A DNA stretch of 64,000 bases from Gymnorhina tibicen (lineage: Eukaryota; Chordata; Aves; Passeriformes; Artamidae): assembly GCA_013399875.1 (NCBI GenBank), contig VXAZ01005693.1, positions 1,004,456 through 1,068,455 of the forward strand, read 5' to 3'. A program made the translations under genes and the position numbers. The stretch's first letter is position 1. Every line of letters starts with the position of its first letter. Shown here one piece after another: positions 10,304-21,560 of the stretch. A model generated the notes under the pieces. That model was not told where the DNA came from. It saw nothing but the letters and a program-made list of their open reading frames with translations, and searched no databases.

Positions 10304-10666
10304 GTAAGTCGAGTGACATATTCTTTATGGGACCTCATGCACAGCAGTAAAATGGCATGACCATATTCATCCGTGCGTGGGATTAGGCCCTGTTCTGGCT
10401 GATGTTTCACACCAACAGCAGTTCTCTCCTGGATATTGCCAAACATACCTCAGGCTGCTGGGAAGTGGAATATAGCAGAGTATTTGCAACCCAGTCCCCA
10501 AGTATTCCTCTACAAATGCTCAAAGCAGCTGGTAGCTCAAACTCTCTTCCCTGGTCGTAGGAGGCTTCTTAATTTTTTGGTATTCTGAATTGTGCCAAGG
10601 AAGCTGGTATTTCATTTCCAGACCCAGGGCTTGGATAAGTTGGAACCTTTTCTACATGGGCAGATA

Positions 10667-10950
10667 GTGATGGGGCAAGGGGAAGTGGTTTTAAACTAAA
10701 AGAGAACAGGTTTAGATTAACTATTAGGAAGAAATTCTTCCCTGTGAGGGCGGCGAGGCCCTGGCACAGGTTGCCCAGAGAAGTTGTGGACTCCCCATCC
10801 CAGGAGGTATTTGAGACCAGGTTGGACTGGACTTAGAGAAACCTGGGATAATGGAAGGTATCCCTGCCCACGGCAGGGGGCTGGAATGAGATGATCTTTA
10901 AGATCCCTTCCCACTCAATCCATTCTATGATTCTATGACTCCATGATTTC
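10667..10950 (+). mobile_element. CR1 LINE 3' end
   Basis: It begins with the CR1 block GGGCAAGGGGAAGTGGTTTT and continues through AGGAAGAAATTCTTCCCTG and GGCACAGGTTGCCCAGAGAA. It ends with TTTAAGATCCCTTCCCACTC and ATTCTATGATTCTATGA. It is one of the longer copies of the short plus-strand subfamily in this window and retains the octamer terminus well. Confidence 0.95.
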
Positions 10951-12216
10951 ATTAATGGAGAGCTTTGTGGGCAGTTGATGTAAGGTAAAGCCATGGAAAT
11001 ACTCAGCTGAGTCTTGTATCTCTGATAATTTCTTGGCATTGCAAATCAGAGCCTTGGCTGTCACTGCACATATCAGGTAAGACCCCCAGGAGTGGTTCCC
11101 CAGTGCTGTTTTGGGGTATGGGACTACCAGCAGATGTGGAGGTGTTAGCATATGTCCAGGATCCTCGATGCATTCCTACTCCTCTAATATTCTTGGGATG
11201 AAACTCCCCATGAGACTCTGAGGGATGTAGTTACCAACTTTCATTGTGGTCAGGCTCCTCTATGTGTTTGAACAGAGCTCTTTATTTTATTTTACATATT
11301 CATTTTTGAAATGGTTTTCAGGGCATAATCTTCCATAACCAGTTCTTCTTCCTTGGGATCATATTTTGGGAAACAGCCACAGCAGTTTCACCCCTGGAAT
11401 GTATTTCCCCATATGATTAAATGTCGATCCTTTTGTGTGGGTGAATCAGGGCTGAAAATGAGGAAAAAAAACCCCTCTGGATCCATGTCAGAGGATCTCT
11501 CTATCAGCAACGTCTGGTGCAGGGGAGGCAGAGCTTGCTCTGGGTTTTTTTTCCACCAGATTACATTTTGATGCACTAGCTGCAAGGAGTGGGAAGGGAA
11601 GGAACAGGGAAAAGAGGGAGAAAAAAGAAAAGGCTCTCATCCAGAGAAAAACCAGGAGTGCTTATCTCTCCCTCTCCCTCCTCTGCCTTGTATTCATTGC
11701 CGTGAGCTCTTCATCATCTCTTTTTGCCCTCAGAGGTATAAATGCAGGCATCTGTGGGGGAATAACCCAAACCAGGATTTCATCTCCTCTTGGAAGTTTT
11801 CAGTAAATTTTCATTTTGGCCATTTCTCTTCTTCAGGCATTGTATGTTCTTTATTTGAGAAAACAGAGGAAAAATGCAACCCAAACAACATTTCAGCTTC
11901 TCCAGCAAAGTTTCTATTTTGATTTATTGAAAACTTGTCCAACCAGTTATTTATATTTTATCTGTGAAAGACTCAAAAAATTTCATCCAAAACAGATATT
12001 TCCATGGAAACGTCCATCTTTGATGAGATGTCGTTCCTCAGATGTTTCAGCTGAAGGATTTTGTCAGTTCTGGCAGAAAAAAAAAGAGTGGGGGACAGAA
12101 CAAAGACCAAGCTCCCAGGAAAACATGCAATGCTTCAAGTTAATGGGCTAAAATGTCAGCTGGTAAACTGCCATAAAGCCAGAGGAGTCAACCAGTCGAC
12201 CTGAGTCAATGGAGCT
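10951..12216. other. Unique sequence with polypurine and polypyrimidine tracts
   Basis: An almost pure purine tract spans 11584-11634. A pyrimidine tract follows at 11663-11690 on the same strand, so the two could pair or form a triplex. No coding exon is supported; the 11353-11585 frames overlap on both strands. Confidence 0.45.
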
Positions 12217-12780
12217 ATGCTAATTTACGCAGAGGATCTGGCCTTAGATTTTAATAGAACCAGCCTAGCAAGCTGTTTCTCCGCTTACCCATCCTCCTCC
12301 CGTTTTAATAAGCTCTCAGTCATACTTGGCCTATCCTTTAATAATTCACCCTCCTCTCTTCACGATCCCTCTTCCCTCTCTGGGGATAATGGGATGGGAT
12401 TTTCTGCTTGCAGCTCTCACAGAAACATCGTAGACAGGTTAAACTCTGCACAGCTGGCTACTGGCTTCTGACATATCCCTCGTGCCTCTTCCTGGACTCT
12501 GATATCCATCTTCTCTTTGGTCTTTACTTAGCCAGTGCCAGCTGACTTCAGTGCAATTTGCCATATATTACGATGCAGCGCGTTGTGCTGTAATCTATAG
12601 ATCCCGGGATACCGGAGTATTAAGCTCACGGAGCAATCAATTACTTTAATGGGAGTTGTGTGCGCCTGGCCGTGGTTCTGGAAAACAGATCTATGAGATA
12701 GCTCCAGGACACAATCCAGCCTCTGGACCAAGAGGCTGCTCTACTGCAGAAGTTTTACTAGCTTGGGGCCAAACACAATT
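12217..12780 (+). other. Candidate conserved element or terminal exon with an 84-codon ATG frame
   Basis: An ATG at 12217 opens a frame to a TGA at 12471. It begins MLIYAEDLALDFNRTSLASC and is not low-complexity, although the region is A+T-rich. The following 12540-12690 part retains CpG dinucleotides and a CAATCAATTACTTTAATGGG core resembling a conserved element. A poly(A)-signal cluster lies just downstream. It may be a noncoding conserved block, a 3' exon, or chance. Confidence 0.2.
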
Positions 12781-12813
12781 GTCAAGAAGCACATTATGGT
12801 TTTTCTGTTGTTC

Positions 12814-12910
12814 TGTGTAACTACAGTATGAGTGACCGTGTGTAACTGCTCAGTCTGTGTAACGTGTAGCTGTATTAAATAAATACTTGATGATAACGAG
12901 TTACTGAGTT
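12814..12910 (+). terminator. Candidate polyadenylation site
   Basis: AATAAA at 12878-12883 is preceded within 65 bases by five TGTA motifs (12816, 12841, 12858, 12865 and 12871). Three of them lie inside repeated TGTGTAAC octamers at 12814, 12839 and 12856. Clustered UGUA upstream of AAUAAA is the recognised arrangement for cleavage factor I binding. A modest T-rich region follows. Whether any transcript ends here cannot be seen from sequence. Confidence 0.35.
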
Positions 12911-15900
12911 GCAAGTTTCTTACCCTGTTCCCTTAAATTTTTTAAGACACACCAAACTACTTTTCTTAATCTATTTCTAGTTTCTTAGTGACCATGTTCT
13001 TCCCTCTTGACTAATTTGGTTAAACATAAGAGAGAAGTATTTATGCAGAAACGCTCCTTTGCAGACCTTAAAAGGCTTGTGCATCTTGGAAGATCCTCAT
13101 TGAAAAAGGAGTGACACTTGATTGTCTCCCATAGAAGTAAATAGTCTTAAGTCTCCAGAGAATGTGAGCCCTTATTTTCAGTGGAATATTTCAAATACTT
13201 CAGTTATTTGTACCTGCTTTTGTTTACATGAAGGAGTGAAGATTCCATTCAGAGTCTGAGATGTGTCCTGTGTTGATTTCTCAGACGCCCAGAGCATGGA
13301 GCAGACCTTTTGCACACCTTTTCCCAGAGTAGATGACATGATACTTGACTGCCCCAGGTACAGAGCTGGTAACTGCGTCTTCCAGAGAAATAAAAAGTAA
13401 TGTGTGAGAATGGTTCCCTTACTGAAGCCCCGTGGACTTTGCATTGATTAAATCAGCGTTTTGGAACAACAGAAGTGTGATTGATGTCGTTTGAATTTCA
13501 GCTCAGCACCTTGATTGGCATTTTTGTGTAATGACTTTTCCTTTTTCCTTGAATTTAATTGATGGTTTGTTGCATTTATTTTTAAAGAACATTGCTTTAA
13601 TTAAAAAAATATCTCTGCTCTACGGAAATTAATATTCCCCATCTATATGGCACAAAAGGGTGTGTGGCAAACATAGAGAATAATTAGTAGCTGTAGGAGG
13701 AGAACTTATGAGAAGATGATTATGAATATGTAATAGAGGAAATAGACTACAAGGAAATTAAACCAATAAATTTATGAGTGAATAATTGACCTCTGAGTAA
13801 ATATGAGCATTCTCTCAACAGCCACTTGACGTGTTGTTAACCACTCAGTATTTCTGAACATTAACCACCCTTTTAACCAACCAGTTCTTTGCTGTTGGCA
13901 ACGACTCGCTCTCCGGAGTTGCCTTCCTGTCTTGCAGGGTGACTGCTTGCTGTGCGCACGATGCCGTAAACACACGTGGTGCCAAGGCTTTGGGGCAGGG
14001 GGAAGAAAGGTCATGATCTGTTACACACACGTAAATCTACCCTTAGCCAAAGGAAATGTTTGCAGGGAATAATTAAATCTGCTGCAAAATTATGCTGTTC
14101 AAAATGAGAGCAAAATTTTATCACTGCTACCAAATGAACTCAGGTCTTTCCACCACGGGGACGTCAGCCCAAAGCTGAGATTTTCAGAACTGACGGTGAA
14201 GTTCCTAAAGTCAGTTTTCGAAATTTTCAAAACTTCCATTTTCCCTTAGATGTGGTGACAAATTAGAAATTGTGACTTTAAAGAGTGTAGGCTAAAGATG
14301 TCATCTGGTTCCCAAGAAAGTCCCAGTATCCTCCAAATGAGAGGCCTGACAGATGTGAACAGATGCATTAGCCAGAAAAATGGACCTGATGTTTGTATTT
14401 GAGAGAGAGAGTTCCCAAGAAACACAGAGAATCCAGAAGGAAGGGCTAGGCCTTAAACCTGAATTGTGAAATGGAGCAAGTGGGGTCAGAACTCCCTCAA
14501 GAAAGATTAGCTTCATATTTTGAGGATTCAGAAATCATAACGATAAAAGCTAAGATGGTGAAGTTTGTTCGTTGAGAAACTTTTATATTAGAATAGTCCC
14601 TGGAGAATGAGGTATAATGGATGTATATTGAGGATAAAGACAGTTTTCATTCCAGAGAGACAAGCTATTCCATCTGATTAGGGACCAAATAAATTGTGAA
14701 ATTACTGCCAGTTTTACACCAAATAAATTGATAACAAAGATGTGATATCAGTGGAGCTTTGTATTTCCTCCTCCTTCCCATTAGCTGGTTAGTGCACCCA
14801 ACATTTTTTACATCCTAGAATAGAGCGCAAGTAGTTATCTAGAAAATGTAATGATCAACTACAATATGTGACTGATTGAATCAGGAGGGTAGTGTGAAAG
14901 ATGAGGTTCACTTGCTGGCCTTGGCCTCTCTGTTTGGCAAAGAGAGATAAGAAGACAAAGCTCAGTTTTATCAGAAGTTAACAAATGACTAAGTAGACGA
15001 GAATCTCAAATCAGCTCTTTATTTTCTGTGATCCAAGTAATTAATGGACTATGTTTGGTTGTGGTAAAAGACCAAACATAATAAATTGGTTATCACCCCA
15101 TTCATCTTTGCTGGAACGTGGAGGCGTGTTGGGAGGTGCTGTCTGTATCAGGGAAGAGCCAGACAGAGCCTTTGGGTTGGAAGGGAGCTGGGCACTGGGT
15201 TCTTTCTCCTCCTTGGAAAGTCTTCATCTCCAAAGCTGTGGTCTACCTGAGCCCATACTCACAGTCCCGAGTCCCACCCTTGTCCATCTTGCTGAAAGCC
15301 AACAAGCTTGGGGAGTTAAGTTTATGAGCCACAGGAATGGAATCAGGAGCTTATCCCAACGAAAAGAGGTGGATGTGCTCCTCTTCAGCACAGCCTTCCT
15401 CAGCAGGAAACACTTCTTTCTGGGGAAAGAAGAACAACTCGTAAGATAAAAGTAAGTAATCCAGGAAAACAAAGAGACCCAGCGTGGTTTTCTGTTATAT
15501 ACTGATGGGAAGGTTTTAAAGTACAAGAGTGAAACAGTTTTGAGCCTCTAGAATTTGCCTTCTATTTTTAGAATTATCCCTGGCACAATTTTTGGCTCAG
15601 GCTACCTAGAGCTTCCCCAAACAGTCTCTGGTTGGTGTTTGGACGTTCACATGGATTAGGGATCTTTCCCCATAGGTAGTTTGGATGGGGTCACCCTTTT
15701 CTGGAGGCTGGAGGACTTTGATAGTTGGACACAGCTGGACTGTGGCAGTTGGCTTCTGAACCATAAAATGTCCCCTGGTCAAATTTAGTCCACTCCAAGA
15801 GGAAGCTAAACCAGACATTCAGGGGAGATCCTTCCTCAGTTTCCTCTTCAGCTAGGAACAGCCAGGGTAAGTTGTAAGAGGGAGAGGGAAGATGGGAGAC

Positions 15901-17018
15901 TTCTTACACAAATCATCCTCAATAAAAATGACAAGACTGGAAGATCTGACACCACTTGAGTTGAAGTTTCCTACTTTCTGGAGCATTCTGCTTTTTTTAG
16001 TGTTTGTGGAAAACACAAGGCACAGTGGAGAGTCGGGATACAGGAAGTGAGGGTATATTTTGAGCTTCTGTGGTTGTGCCCAGTTTCAAAACAAACAGCA
16101 GCAAAGGCTTAAAGGTCAAGTTCAAGCTGGGGGCTAAAACTGAGATGCAGGAGGAGGGAGCAGCAGTGCAGGCTCCAAGGAAACATGCTTATGCACCCCT
16201 TCGGACAGGTAGACACAAATTGGTCTGGCTAGATGAACAAGATTTGTAGAGGTGAGGACAGGGTCTTGCAGAACTGGAAATCGGATTCTGGATGAGTTTG
16301 ATTCTGAAGCTCCTGAGAAGGCAAAGTGAATCTGGCTGTATGGGCAGGGAAATTAGAAAGTAAGTGGGTACAGAAATCAAAAGATGCAAAGAGATCATCC
16401 GTACGAAGAGACTGGAAGAAGTACAGGTTGAACCAAGCCTTGTTGAACCAAGATTAACAATTTCTAAGTTGTTAGATACCGTCTTAAATGTTCTGCATCC
16501 TAAAGCAGTGTTAAACATAGTGGGCCCATTTCATTTTTACTGATACAAATGAGAAATAAACTTCTCCACTCACTTGAGCTTCTACTGCATGCAAGATCAA
16601 AATCAGAGCCAGAGGCATTTGGAGTCTGAAAGAAATGTTTTTGTTTTTGATGTCTATTTTTGCTGCCTCTATTTAGAGCAAACATAGCCAGGGCTGCAAG
16701 TGAATAGAGTGTCTCTGAAGAGGTGAGTTATTCCCAGCCAATCTGTAGTGGCAGAATGTGGTACCTTATGGGCTTGAAATAGACTATCCTCATTAACTAC
16801 ATGTTGGGCCAAACCCCATTAATTTCTACAGCCCCTCAGGGCTGAATTTAGCCCATTAGAGCAAAGTGATAATATCATTGGAAGCTATTTTTGTGCCCTG
16901 CACTGCAAGTTGGATACTATGATACAGCATAAACCAGCTAAAGCCAAGACGTTTTAGGCTTTGGGGCATCAAGTAGTTTCTTAGTATTTATCCATGCTTT
17001 TCTCAAGGGTTCCAAACG
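12911..17018. other. Unique AT-rich sequence, no confident gene
   Basis: No CR1 or LTR was seen. A 132-codon frame at 15051-15449 (+) has no splice framing or domain. A stretch at about 14180-14250 with repeated TTTTCAGAA/AATTTTCAAAA resembles old interspersed sequence but cannot be assigned to a family. Confidence 0.45.
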
Positions 17019-17270
17019 GTACTAATTAGTGTACATAAATGATGGCTGAAATTCAGGGAAAATTTCAGCAGCAGGTGTGTTGGGGGTACTTGTGGTGTCT
17101 TCAGAGCCAGGTCCTAAAGGGCTTTGAATTGAGCTGTGTGATGTGGTGGGATGTGGGGCAGTGACCGGTGGGACTTTAGGAGTGGTCATGATTGTGGAAG
17201 TGCCAGTGAAATGGAGTGAAGCAAAACTAGGCAGCACTCCAGGCAAGATTCCTATTGAAGTCTCCATCAT
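17019..17270 (-). other. Ser/Thr/Pro-rich ATG open frame, unsupported as a gene
   Basis: From an ATG at 17270 the minus strand is open for 82 codons. A moderately hydrophobic start (MMETSIGILPGVLPSFASL) is followed by about 57 residues that are over half Ser, Thr or Pro, in the manner of a mucin-type O-glycosylated stalk. There is no anchor, Cys or known domain. It could be an isolated exon of a mucin-like protein or a compositional accident. Confidence 0.15.
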
Positions 17271-17310
17271 GGACCACCTAGTCAAGTGTCAAGTTGTGTG
17301 TTGACCCATG

Positions 17311-17550
17311 CCTGTTTTAAACTAAACCAGGAGAGATTTAAATGAGAAGTTAGGAAGAAATTCTTCCCTGTGAGGGTGGTGAGGTACTGGCACAGAGAAG
17401 GGAATTCCCCATCCCGGGAAGCGTCCAAGGCCAGGTTGGATGGGGCTATGAGCAATCTGGTCTAGTGGAAGGTGTTCCTGCCCATGGCAGGGGGGTTGTA
17501 ATGAGCTGGTCTTTAAGGTCCTTTCCAACCTGAACCATTCTGTGGTTCTA
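17311..17550 (+). mobile_element. CR1 LINE 3' end
   Basis: It starts in TGTTTTAAACTAAACCAGGAG and continues through TTAGGAAGAAATTCTTCCCTG and GGTTGGATGGGGCTATGAG. It ends at TTTCCAACCTGAACCATTC with a decayed terminus. There is an internal deletion around the normal 'GTTGCCCAGAGAAGCTGTGG' region at about 17393-17402. Confidence 0.93.
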
Positions 17551-19572
17551 AAACAGATGGTCAGACCCCTTCCCACGAGGGGCACTGGGCAGCTAGGAAG
17601 CAGTTGACAAACCTGGTCTTTGTGCTGCTTCTTGAGCCTTACCCTCAATTTGCCATTCCACTGGTCGCTTATCTTGTGGCTTTTGACCATCTTAAGTTTC
17701 TGCTACGTGTCTCGTGAGCTCAGGAGCACCAGTCACTGCTGGGGTTTAGCAACACAAATAGGACTCATCAAACTTGTCCCAAACGTCCCCAGTGTTCCCA
17801 ACTCACTGTCCCTTCCTCCTGCTGAGGCGGAGCAGGTGAAGGTGGATGCCCTGCTGACATGTGACAGTTTGCTGTCACCCGATGCTCTTCTCCTGTGTTG
17901 TTATCCCCGTGGCAGCGCCAGCGATGATTCGCCACCTCATCGTGCCTGACGCACGCCCGAGCCGTGCCGTGCTGGCGTTAGCTGGCTTTACACCTGCTGG
18001 ATAATTGCGCTCTCGCTCGCTTCAAGATCGGGCATGTGAGCTTCAGCCAGGCTGGGAACAGCTCCACTGGAGCAAAAAATCCGGTTAAAGGGAGAAGCAG
18101 AGCGGGCGGTGAGCTGCTGAGTCATTCCACAGCCCTCCTCGGACAGCCTGACACCAACGCAGAGGATCAAAGGTGAGGTGACCTTGTGCATCGGAGGTGA
18201 GGCAAAGTCCTCCACACGGGCTGGAATGTGCATTAGCTCTGGAATGCAGACAGGCAAACACTGCCTCTATTACCAGCTTTAGGCAGGGGCCTAAGATCGC
18301 CTGTCTAAGGGGAAAAAGCTCCAAATGTGTCCAGAACCCAGGGAAGTAAGTGGAAAGGCTCCCATCAACTGTGACTCAGGTGCTCAGAGAGAATGTTCTT
18401 GGATCTGTTCTTCTGACCAGAGCTGTAGTTAGTCTGGGTGATGCTTAGTTTTGGTCCACTCTGTTTTGAAGCTGGATGAAGCTCTTGGAAAGCCTCAAAA
18501 CCTCTCTTTAATTTGCTAAATAGGAAACTTTCATCTCATCCTATAATTCCACAGTTCTCATTATGATCTCCAAAGAAACATTAAAATGGGTTGTGTTTTA
18601 AAGATTATTGTTTCTCATCCCATCTCCAGCCCACTCTGTTTATTTCAGTGGACTAAGTATCAATGCTTTTATTTCTGGGTGTGAATCCCTGGTTCTGCCC
18701 TTGCTGATTTCTATACCACCTTCTAGCCTTCGTAATTAAACTAAGCAACCTTTTGGCTACTTCTAGAGGATTTTCTGGCAAGGCCTGTTTCACTGCCTTT
18801 TCACCTGGATCCAAAGAGCCCAGCGCTATTTGCCACCTCTTCTCCATTTCTCTGAAAGGTGTAGGGCAGAGAACACAAACGTGTTGGCCAAGATGAAAGA
18901 AGGACTCCTGTTGTCTGGTGAGATCCCTTGTTTAGTTTTGGGCTCACAGGTGCTGCTGCAAGGTAAGATTCATCTCTGCTAACTTCAGACATCTGCAACG
19001 TGGACATTTACTTCTGAATAGGCATCCTGGACTCCCTTTACAGCCCAGCAATGTACCCCATCCTAAAGTAGACATTTGCAACACATGCTCTATTGGGTTA
19101 TGCCCTAAAAACCTCTGTTTGTCTTCCTGGACTCTAGTGGGGTCTAGCAAATAAGCTCAGAGACAGACATCCACAGCTGAGGTATTCACATTTGGTTAGA
19201 GAGCCTCAGAATCACAGTCTAGTTTTCACTGGATCTCAGGATTTTAAGATCAAGCCTCTGTTCAGTCTCTTTTCCCTTCAGTAAGTCACCTTTGGAGATG
19301 GATTTTCCCTCTCTTGAAGATATGTTGTGAACTTAGTCCCTAAAAGGTCTGCACATATGGCCCTCTGCAGAAGTCACGCTTTCACAGATTTCTTGCCCTG
19401 GGGCATATCTTCCAACCATCCTCTAGGATGTATTTTTAACAGAGGAATATAAATGGTGTGGTTGTGCTTCTTTCTGTCATTGCTTGGGACACCACCACTG
19501 ACCAGTACATCCATGAACAAAGAAGCCACCAGGACAGACAGCCTAAAGGTATAAGAGAGCCAGAGAGGGACA
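17551..19572. other. Unique sequence with a CpG-bearing patch, no gene seen
   Basis: The 17880-18130 part is richer in CpG than its surroundings but lacks GC boxes and an obvious exon. Minus-strand frames at 17988-18324 overlap each other and are probably chance. Confidence 0.45.
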
Positions 19573-19851
19573 TGGAGTGATAGGAGGAAGGGGAATGGCT
19601 TTAAACTGGCAGGGGTCAAGTTTAGGTGAGGTATTAGGAAGAAATTGTTCCCTGTGAGGGTGGGGAGGCCCTGGCACAGGGTGCCCAGAGAAGCTGTGGC
19701 TGCCCCATCCCTGGAAGTGTCCAAGGCCAGGTTGGACGGGGCTTGGAGCAGCCTGGGATAGTGGAAGGTGTCCCTGCCCATGGCAGGGGATTGGAATGAG
19801 ATCATCTTTAAGGTCCCTTCCAACCCAAACCATTTCATGGTTCTGTGATGT
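19573..19851 (+). mobile_element. CR1 LINE 3' end
   Basis: It runs from GGAGGAAGGGGAATGGCTTT through GGTGCCCAGAGAAGCTGTGG, CCCCATCCCTGGAAGTGTCC and GGTTGGACGGGGCTTGGAGC to TTAAGGTCCCTTCCAACCC and a decayed terminus. It is well preserved. The overlapping 178-codon minus-strand frame is antisense to this repeat and should not be annotated. Confidence 0.96.
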
Positions 19852-21079
19852 CCCCATGAGTGAATACTTGCAGAACAGGAGGGCAGCATCTGGATCATGC
19901 CTCGTAACACACTGTGGGATCCTTAGGATGAAAGAAGCTGCATAAACAAACTATCTCCATTGATTATAAATGACAGGGAAAGGGAAATGCGTGATTTAAA
20001 GCAGTGCCAGCTCTGGTTTTGCAGCAGATAAGCAGCATTGAGGCTGTTGGTCAAACTGTGCTGCTCACTCTTCACTGCTCATGTTCAGATGAAATGCAGG
20101 GGGAGGATATTTTTCCTATCAATGCCACAGAGATCTAAGTGTTCCTGTATGTCTTTCCTACAGAGATAAAGACATGGACACTGCTGACATGTTACATTCC
20201 CCTTATCTGGGGAGATTGTGCAATCCCACTGGTGTAAATCTCCTGCTTCCTAGCTTGAGGCAAGCATGCTCTGCCTCTGCAAAGACTGGGGGCAGTTTGG
20301 CATGGCCCTGCCCCCCACAAAACAAGAGGTGTGACTTGTCAGCAGGAAAATCATGGAAGCGATTCTGCAGAAGGTGACAAAAGGTTGGAAGTTGATGTAG
20401 GGGCTTTCCAAGAAAGCCCTGTGCAGTCTCCACAGCAATCCCTGCTCTCCCCGTATGTCTTATGTAAGGTAACCAGAGACTGACTTGCTCAGCTGGGCAA
20501 CCTCCCGAAATTCTGGGCAGGGCTGTCACGCTGCAGGCTGCTGCTACATGATCCATCTTTGGAAATAGAGGCCCGTCAGGAGCCCTTCCAAATGGTGTAT
20601 TTCCAGGTCCTGCTGACCTGGGGACTCTGGGAAGGATTTTCACCTCATGCAACTTCAGGGGAATGATTCAGTGACCGAGCGCTGCTTTGGATGCCCTATG
20701 TTAGCAGGCACATGAGGCTGGCAGGTAGGAGATGGGATGTGTCTGAGACCCATGTCCTTCTAGAGGCAACCAGAAGCCAGGTGAGATACACCAGGACATC
20801 CCAAAGGGCTTGAAATGCCTGTATTTAGGCACCTGTCTTCCTTCCTGCACATCTACACCCTCTGTCTCCGTCAGAGCTGGGCTGTTTTTGCAGCAGTGAC
20901 TTAAGTTTGTTCAAGGTGGGGTTTAGCCAAACTGTTTCAGACACCTACTTTAGTGAGCTGTTCCCTAGACAGCACGGGCTGTCATAACTGGATTTCTGTG
21001 ACTGTGAAGGGAACTCAAATTTAGACATTTACACGCAATCAGCCAAACTCCATCCCAGATCTGGTCTGTCTCACTGACA
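19852..21079. other. Unique sequence, no gene seen
   Basis: No repeat family was recognised. The 149-codon minus frame at 20203-20652 has overlapping competitors and no splice framing. Confidence 0.45.
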
Positions 21080-21560
21080 TTAACTTAATACCAAGAAAGC
21101 AGCAATCCACGGACCTGATTTTCCTTGTAATTACAGCAGTGTCGATGAGATTAGATACAGAACCGCCACTTGGCAGTTGTCCCCCAAAGTAAGCTCTGAC
21201 AGATCTTCATCATGGTAATGTTTTCGTGGCTCCTTTTGTAAAAACAAGAGTTTCAGTTTAGAGTTATTTGTTTGGATTCAAGCCAATTGCAAGCGGCTTC
21301 AGTTTTAACAGGGTGTCCCACGACGCTTTCAATTACAATGAGGTGAGTAAGAGATGTTTTGGTTCGCTGGCGATGCTGAAAGATAATTACACACGTCTAT
21401 ATTGTTCCTGATCTAATAAAAAAGTTTCACTCCATCCCAGAGAAAACATTTCAGTTCGCTCTTTAAGGATCTTTCACGTTAAGAAGAAAAACAGAGCGAA
21501 AGGAAATCTCCGAACAAGACACATTTCATAGTGAAATCCATCTCAAGCAACTTATGTTTT
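21080..21560. other. Candidate conserved noncoding element
   Basis: This repeat-free stretch retains CpG in an A+T-rich background (GTCGATGAG, ACCGCCAC, CACGACGC, TGGCGATG, CACACGTC) and contains several TAATTAC/AATTACA cores. A short segment at 21312-21342 is bounded by an AG and a GTGAGTAA donor and reads VSHDAFNYNE. The texture suggests constraint; this is inference from one genome only. Confidence 0.3.

Noticed and set aside
15051..15449. 132-codon plus frame in an AT-rich area
   Set aside because: Long for its surroundings, but there are no splice signals, recognisable domain or conserved motif, and a minus frame overlaps it.
19374..19910. 178-codon minus frame
   Set aside because: Mostly antisense to a CR1 3' end.
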